From assembly GCF_000224145.3 (NCBI RefSeq), contig NC_020172.2:1000921-1064920 (forward strand): a DNA stretch of 64,000 nucleotides, read 5' to 3'. A model generated the notes under the pieces. That model searched no databases and was not told the DNA's origin. It saw only the letters and a program-made list of their open reading frames with translations. A program made the translations under genes and the position numbers. Positions within the stretch are counted from its first letter, which is position 1, and the number at the start of each line of letters is the position of its first letter. Source of the stretch: Ciona intestinalis (Eukaryota; Chordata; Ascidiacea; Phlebobranchia; Cionidae). Positions 59,401 through 64,000 of this stretch are shown piece by piece.

Positions 59401-62400
59401 AGAACTTCATTTGAAGAGAAATTTTATGTTTTTTTTAATCGATTGGCAAAACGGAAATTACGTATACGATGTTGTTTCTAAAAGATTGCTCATTTCAAGT
59501 TTATGTGATTTTAATTGTTTTAACCTCACGGGTTAATTTCCTTATATAGTAGGGTGAAAAAGATAGACACTCTTCTTATTCTATTTTCTCGTCTCATTTG
59601 GTAATAAACAAAAAACATTCACAAAAGTATAAAACCGCATCATCACGGCTCCCATAGACTGTTGTTAATTGTTTAAAACATGATCAGGATATTTGGATAT
59701 TATGTGCCAAAGGTGCCCTGTCTACCCCCTCCCTACTATAATGATTTTAAATTGCTCTTCTGAACTATAAGGAAACTATTTTTACCTGAACAGTGGGTCG
59801 TCCTGAGTTCGACCTTGTATTTCACCGATAGGGTTTGGCACTGCTGCCTCGCTGTATTGTAATGTCGGTTGTATCAGCATTTGCATATCATGGTTGCAAT
59901 TTAACGGGCAGGACACCATGCGTAGTTCGTAAGGTGTATTAAAATGATACGGGTCGTCCTGAATGATAATCAAACCAGCCATTCCGCTAATAATCTGTCA
60001 AATGTAATATATGTTTATATGTCTAAAACAAATGTAATATATGTTTATTAGATACATATCATTTTACTATATGGTAGGTTGGGGTGAAATGGGACATGTT
60101 TTCAATCTCTTTTATCGTTCCATTTGGAAGGCCCCCAAAAACCCCAAAGAATACTTAAAGAAAAATATAACCGTATCCTCAGCATGACTCTTAAAATAGC
60201 GTTGTTAATTGTTAAAAACACGATTTGGAAATATGGTACAGTGGGGTGAGGAAAGATAGGACACCTTTTCGTTCAATTTTCTCGTCTCATCAGGTAGTAA
60301 ACAAAGAACATTCAAAGAACTGTAAAACCTTATCCTTACGACTCCCATAGACCGTTGTTAATTGTTTAAAACACGATCAGAAATTTGAATATTATGTGCT
60401 AAAGGTGTAACATCCTTATTCCCCAATGTACTATATCTACATTTAATGTAATAATGGCATCTTACCTAGCGGTACTATATAGTAGGGTAGGAGAAGATGA
60501 GACACCTTTATCACATAATATCCAAAGATCCTGATAGTGTTTTAAACAATTAACAGCGGTCTATGGGCGTCAGAAGGGTGCGGTTTTATAATTCTATGAC
60601 TGTTCTTTATTTACTACTGAATGAGCCGAGAAAATAGAATGAAAAGGTGTCCCATCTTCCCCCACCCTACTGTATACTAACCGATATTTATCTTACCCCA
60701 CAGTACTACATAAAACACCCCACGTGTACCTGGAAGTTTCCAGAGCCATGGAAATGGGGGTGGTACCAGTATGTACCAGCAGGGTGGTGTTCTGGTATAT
60801 TGAACTGGTATTGCTGTACGGCTCCTGGTTCTACCGTCAAAAACACGTTGTCTGAAATTCCCTGAAAAGTTGGTTTAACTTTATATCACGTGACTTGTAT
60901 GTTTTAAAAAGTTTAAACAATTAAATATCGGCAAATAATGACTGTCAAGGAGTAAATGTAGACGCAATTTTACCAATGTTTAAATAAAGTTAAAATGCCG
61001 CAATAAGAATTAAGTAGTTATCACTAAAATGGAATATAGGGTGGGAGAAGATGGGACACCTGTTCATTCTATTTCCTCGTCCCATATGGTAGTAAACAAA
61101 GAACATTCAAAGAATTATAAAACCGTATTCTCACAACTCCCACAGACCGTTATTAATTGTTTAAAATACGATCATGATATTTAGACATTATGTACCAAAA
61201 GTGTCCCATAATGTAATACATGTGTCCCATCTTTTCCACCCTACTATATATTGCTAAGTGCTATATAGTTAACTATTAAAAATTTTAACCAAATGCTGCA
61301 AAAAATGGTCGTAAATGTTTGTTTTTCAGATTTGTACTTTGTAAAACTTAAAATATTCCATAAGTTCCTGTTTACCTCGGGTGATATATGCAAACCATGA
61401 ACGTGAATATTCGTTGTGTTTGGGTTACGGAAAGTATTTGGTCCCGTGTCATTTACTGGGTTTGGTCCGAGGTGATTTTCCTGTGAATAACATAACGTAA
61501 AAGCAAATAAGAAGAAATATTAAAACAAAGTTAAACCAGATACCAATTGCAAAACTCTTTATAGTGCTGCGGGGCATAATTAAGATGTTTGCTGTTTGCT
61601 CATAATTTCCCATATTTCCATAATTGTGCGTTGTACAATTTGTTAGGATATGGTTATAGTAGGCTGGGGGAAAATGAGACACCTTTTCATTCTCTTTTTT
61701 TGTTCCATTTGGTTGTAAACAAAGAAAATTTAAAAAAATTAAAATAAAATTCTTACGACTTTCATATACCGTTGTTAATTGTGAGAAACACGATCAACAT
61801 ATTTGGATATTATGTGCTAAAAGTGTCCGGTCGTCTTCCACCACCCTACTATACATACTTATGTTACTATTCTCTGTTTACTATCAAATGGGACAACAAA
61901 TAAGAATGAAAGCATTGACCATGTTACCCCAGCCTACTATATAATATAGTACGGTGGGGGATAGGACACTTTCAACACAAAATATCCAAATATCCTGATC
62001 GAGTTTTAAACAATTAATAACGGTCCATGGAAGCCGTAAGGATACAGTTTTATAAATCTTTGAATGTTCTATGTTTGCTGTTAAATGGGACGAGTAAATA
62101 GAGTTAAAAGTGTCCCATCTTCCCCCACCCTACTATACATAAAAAAAAAACAATTTAAAAAATATTTCTTAAACCCCAGTCTCTACATTTAATTGATTTA
62201 AAAATAAACTTTCTCTTTGTTACCAGTCTTAAATTGAGTGTATCTCCAGGGTAAACCATCCACGTTGGTCCACCAATAACTCCGTTGTAAGTTCTTCTCC
62301 ATATCTTTAACCAGTCGAATCGGATTTCTGCCATTTCCACGCTCATAGTTATATCAAGTCTTCGGGCACGTGATTGGTAAAACGTAGGTTCATTGTAGAG

Positions 62401-63013
62401 TTCGTCGACTGAAAGTTGAAACAGTTTTGTTTAACAATGAGTATAAAACATGATTTTCTCAAGTTTTTTAATTGTTTTTTTTTTCTGTAGACTCGAGTGG
62501 TGTAAAATGGGACTAGTTATATAGTAGAGTGGGGGAAGATGGGACACGTTCTCGTTCCATTTTCTCGCCCCATTTGGTAGTAAATAGAGAACAAATTTAA
62601 AACTATATCCTCACGACTCCCATAGACCGTTGTTAATTGTTTAAATCACGATCAGAATATGTTGGTATTTAGGGCTTAAGATGTCCCATCTTCCCCCGAC
62701 CTACTATATAATTCTGTAAATATTCTTTGTTTATCACCAAAACCCACAAATGTACATACATGGTAACTCGTAAGCTGATACGAAGTGTATAAACATCCGT
62801 GTTATAACGACTAAAGCAAGTTACATCCATAAAGGGTAATTTTTTACTCTATATCATAAAAACATCTATTATGTTACAGTTCTCACCTCTGAAACGACGA
62901 CAAGGATTTGTATTAGAACATGGAAGCGACTGCTGTCCCAATGTTAAAGGAGCAATGAACAATATCACTGATACTAATTGATGCAGACTCGATAAAGGTA
63001 ACATTGTATACAT
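53474..63013 (-). CDS. Secreted three-domain multicopper oxidase (laccase/ferroxidase-like) with collagen-like insert and Thr-rich tail
   Basis: Exons, high to low: 63013-62887, 62408-62224, 61480-61376, 60861-60730, 59994-59786, 59086-58943, 58410-58294, 57828-57744, 56945-56683, 56409-56313, 55909-55699, 55359-55208, 54340-54235, 53793-53474 (TAG). They sum to 2253 nt, 750 aa. A signal peptide starts MYTMLPLSSLHQLVSVILFI. Copper motifs in order: HVHGLH (His130, 132), WYHPH (173, 175), HPMHIH (478, 481, 483) and HCHVTTH (624, 626, 630) with Cys625, and Met635 as the type-1 axial ligand. That is the full set of ten His plus Cys. The family couples one-electron oxidation of phenols, amines or metals to O2 reduction; the substrate cannot be read from the sequence. 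The HPMHIH form resembles bacterial CotA-like oxidases more than the fungal HPFHLHGH form. Between HPMHIH and HCH are 141 residues, longer than usual, containing eight Gly-X-Y triplets at ~509-533. The C terminus has a Thr-rich, mucin-like stretch. Confidence 0.93.
53821..54004 (+). mobile_element. MITE B copy
   Basis: tgtagggtaagctagatgcc ... cgttgccccaacctatacta. It is directly followed by a family A copy. Confidence 0.7.
54007..54201 (+). mobile_element. MITE A copy
   Basis: tagtaatgtgggagaagatg ... ctcaatctttctccactcca. It ends ~34 bases from the oxidase exon at 54235. Confidence 0.8.
54473..54666 (+). mobile_element. MITE A copy
   Basis: tagtagggtggggaagatgg ... gtcccatctttccccaccct. 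Confidence 0.9.
54998..55174 (+). mobile_element. MITE A copy
   Basis: ataaagtgggggaaggtggg ... gtcccatcttcccccatcct. Confidence 0.85.
56495..56681 (+). mobile_element. MITE A copy at an oxidase splice donor
   Basis: tagtattttggggtaggatg ... catattgccccaccctaca. Its right end lies immediately beside exon 56945-56683. In gene sense the donor reads AAG|gtattgtagggtgggg, so the element supplies intron bases from about +4. Confidence 0.85.
56969..57150 (-). mobile_element. MITE A copy
   Basis: tagtaggtcggggaagatgg ... gtcccatttccccccacctt. It is ~25 bases from exon 56945. Confidence 0.85.
57287..57384 (-). mobile_element. MITE A short deletion derivative (~97 bp)
   Basis: Both termini are intact (tagtaaggtgggggaagatg, gtcccatcttccaccatcct) but about half the interior is gone. 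Confidence 0.85.
57849..57943 (+). mobile_element. MITE B short copy
   Basis: actgtggggtaagatggata ... gactatcttgccccaatcta. It starts ~20 bases from exon 57828, in its acceptor region. Confidence 0.7.
58548..58700 (-). mobile_element. MITE B copy, right end missing
   Basis: tagtattgtggggcaaaatg ... aaaatatggaaagttataaa, running into the next copy. Confidence 0.6.
58703..58885 (+). mobile_element. MITE A copy
   Basis: tagtgtaagggaagatggaa ... gtcccatcttccccaaccct. Confidence 0.85.
59548..59739 (-). mobile_element. MITE A copy
   Basis: tagtagggtgaaaaagatag ... gccctgtctaccccctccct. Confidence 0.85.
60071..60236 (-). mobile_element. MITE B copy, right end lost to the next element
   Basis: tggtaggttggggtgaaatg ... 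aacacgatttggaaatatgg, then a family A copy begins. Confidence 0.7.
60237..60433 (-). mobile_element. MITE A copy
   Basis: acagtggggtgaggaaagat ... gtaacatccttattccccaa. Confidence 0.8.
60480..60673 (+). mobile_element. MITE A copy
   Basis: tagtagggtaggagaagatg ... gtcccatcttcccccaccct. It is ~57 bases from exon 60730. Confidence 0.9.
61031..61248 (-). mobile_element. MITE A copy with duplicated right end
   Basis: aatatagggtgggagaagat at left. At right, gtgtcccataatgtaatac is followed by a second gtgtcccatcttttccaccc. Confidence 0.8.
61659..61851 (-). mobile_element. MITE A copy
   Basis: tagtaggctgggggaaaatg ... gtccggtcgtcttccaccac. Confidence 0.85.
61862..61945 (+). mobile_element. MITE B right-half fragment
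   Basis: ttactattctctgtttacta ... attgaccatgttaccccagc. Confidence 0.6.
61950..62136 (+). mobile_element. MITE A copy
   Basis: tagtacggtgggggatagga ... gtcccatcttcccccaccct. Confidence 0.85.
62521..62704 (-). mobile_element. MITE A copy
   Basis: tagtagagtgggggaagatg ... gtcccatcttcccccgacct. Confidence 0.9.
62744..62832 (+). mobile_element. SINE 3' fragment
   Basis: tacatacatggtaactcgta, agctgatacgaagtgtataa, gttataacgactaaag, then taagttacatcc-like tail. Confidence 0.5.
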
Positions 63014-64000
63014 TTTCTGTAACAGATAAAATTATTTGTCAAAAATATCGTATATAAAAGAATTAATAGAATATAGCATACACAGTATGATTTCAGTTTC
63101 CCGGAATATTTGTTCCGCATTTTTTTATTAAAAACAACAGCGAAAATTTAGGTTTACACACGCAACTGTGATAAAATCTAAATACCACATTCGTAACCTA
63201 AAAACATTTTGTTCCCTCTGCATAATTTTGCAAGATACGCAAAGCTTATATAGTATTTCAATTTCTCTTTGTAATATATTATTAAAAATAAACCATTTGT
63301 GGCTATTTTCATTCAATTCACGATGTGATTCAGAGTAATTAATATTTTAAATGAATTTTATTTTGCGAAAGCTCGTCATTTAGAGTATATAGTTATATAT
63401 GTTGCATCGTATGTTATTTTAAAATGCCTTCAAATAGTTCGTGGGGGCGAGCTTCCCGCAATTTGCATGCAAACGAAAATTATTGCATTTTATTAGTTAC
63501 AACCAAAATGTCGTGTGCAGCAAATGACTTCCACCCGAAAGCGATTACTAATTTAGTAAAGATTTATGGCTATTTATTGAAACTAAAACGACTTGGGTAA
63601 TTTTAGACCCATTAATGCCTCGATAGAATATTCGAACAAAATTAGATTTTATTACTTAATTAGACAACACGTCACTAATGACTTAATAATAACGCTAATC
63701 ACATAACGTCATTTGTTACATAACATCATTTGCCCCATGACTCAAATGTAAATAAACTGCAGTGCAATATGCAAGCAAAAGGGAAATGCTCTCGGCGCGT
63801 TTTCGCATTTTTATCATGACATTAGTTGCAGCTATTACCCTTTTGACGTTCGGTAGTAATGTACATATAGCGTGCTTGGGTTTAACGTTCGTTCTCGCTA
63901 TAAGGCCAGTTTGGTATTACGCCTCATAGGCTGACTCAAACTCGCAAAATCCCTCGCTAAGTTACGTGGACCTCTGACCACTAGTTCAAAGCGAATTTTT
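63014..64000. other. 5' flank of the multicopper oxidase gene
   Basis: No coding exon, MITE or SINE recognised. A TTACAG-like acceptor just upstream of the ATG (63014-63022 in gene sense) leaves room for a non-coding first exon or trans-splicing. The promoter is presumably here but no element could be assigned. Confidence 0.4.

Overview
The window looks like intron-rich, AT-rich DNA from an invertebrate deuterostome, most probably an ascidian of the Ciona type. This is inferred from an NF-kB p105/p100 gene with ankyrin repeats and a death domain, a chordate-like Claspin, short exons with GT-AG introns, very compact gene spacing, and a dense population of ~190 bp MITEs and tRNA-derived SINEs. 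I could not run a database search, so the species is an inference. Five runs of N (22171-22220, 32318-32778, 34969-35018, 39312-39790, 51354-51403) mark assembly gaps. There is no bacterial, phage or CRISPR content.

Layout: (1) 430-9812 (+), the 3' part of an NF-kB p105/p100 gene: Gln-rich linker, ankyrin repeats, death domain and a C-terminal DSAFGS motif. The Rel homology exons lie upstream of the window. (2) 11500-14818 (-) and 15866-21425 (+), two divergently transcribed ferritin-family genes, both with signal peptides. The + gene keeps every ferroxidase-centre residue. The - gene has lost all but one. (3) 23283-36555 (-), a CSPP1-like centrosome/cilium gene with repeated P-W/F-G-x-P-G-x-G-A-P motifs. 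(4) 37715-52949 (+), Claspin, the replication-checkpoint adaptor, with a single Chk1-binding motif. (5) 53474-63013 (-), a secreted multicopper oxidase (750 codons reconstructed) with all ten copper-binding histidines, a collagen-like Gly-X-Y insert and a Thr-rich tail.

Exons were joined by hand from splice sites and reading phase. All junctions keep phase except one CSPP1 junction, which flanks an assembly gap.

The genes do not form an operon. A possible functional link is the secreted ferritin pair with a secreted multicopper oxidase in the same 50 kb, since both families can act on extracytoplasmic iron. That link is speculative.

The non-coding DNA is dominated by one MITE family (termini TAGTAGGGTGGGGGAAGATG.. 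/ ..CTTCCCCCACCCTACTA) and a sister subfamily (GGTTGGGGTAAGATGG). Copies are crowded in and around the ferritin, CSPP1 and oxidase genes and rare inside Claspin and NF-kB. The introns of those last two are poly(A)/poly(T)-rich instead. Other repeats are SINE copies, a foldback element spanning a gap, two short hAT-like elements, a two-copy ~270 bp repeat, and several tandem repeats.
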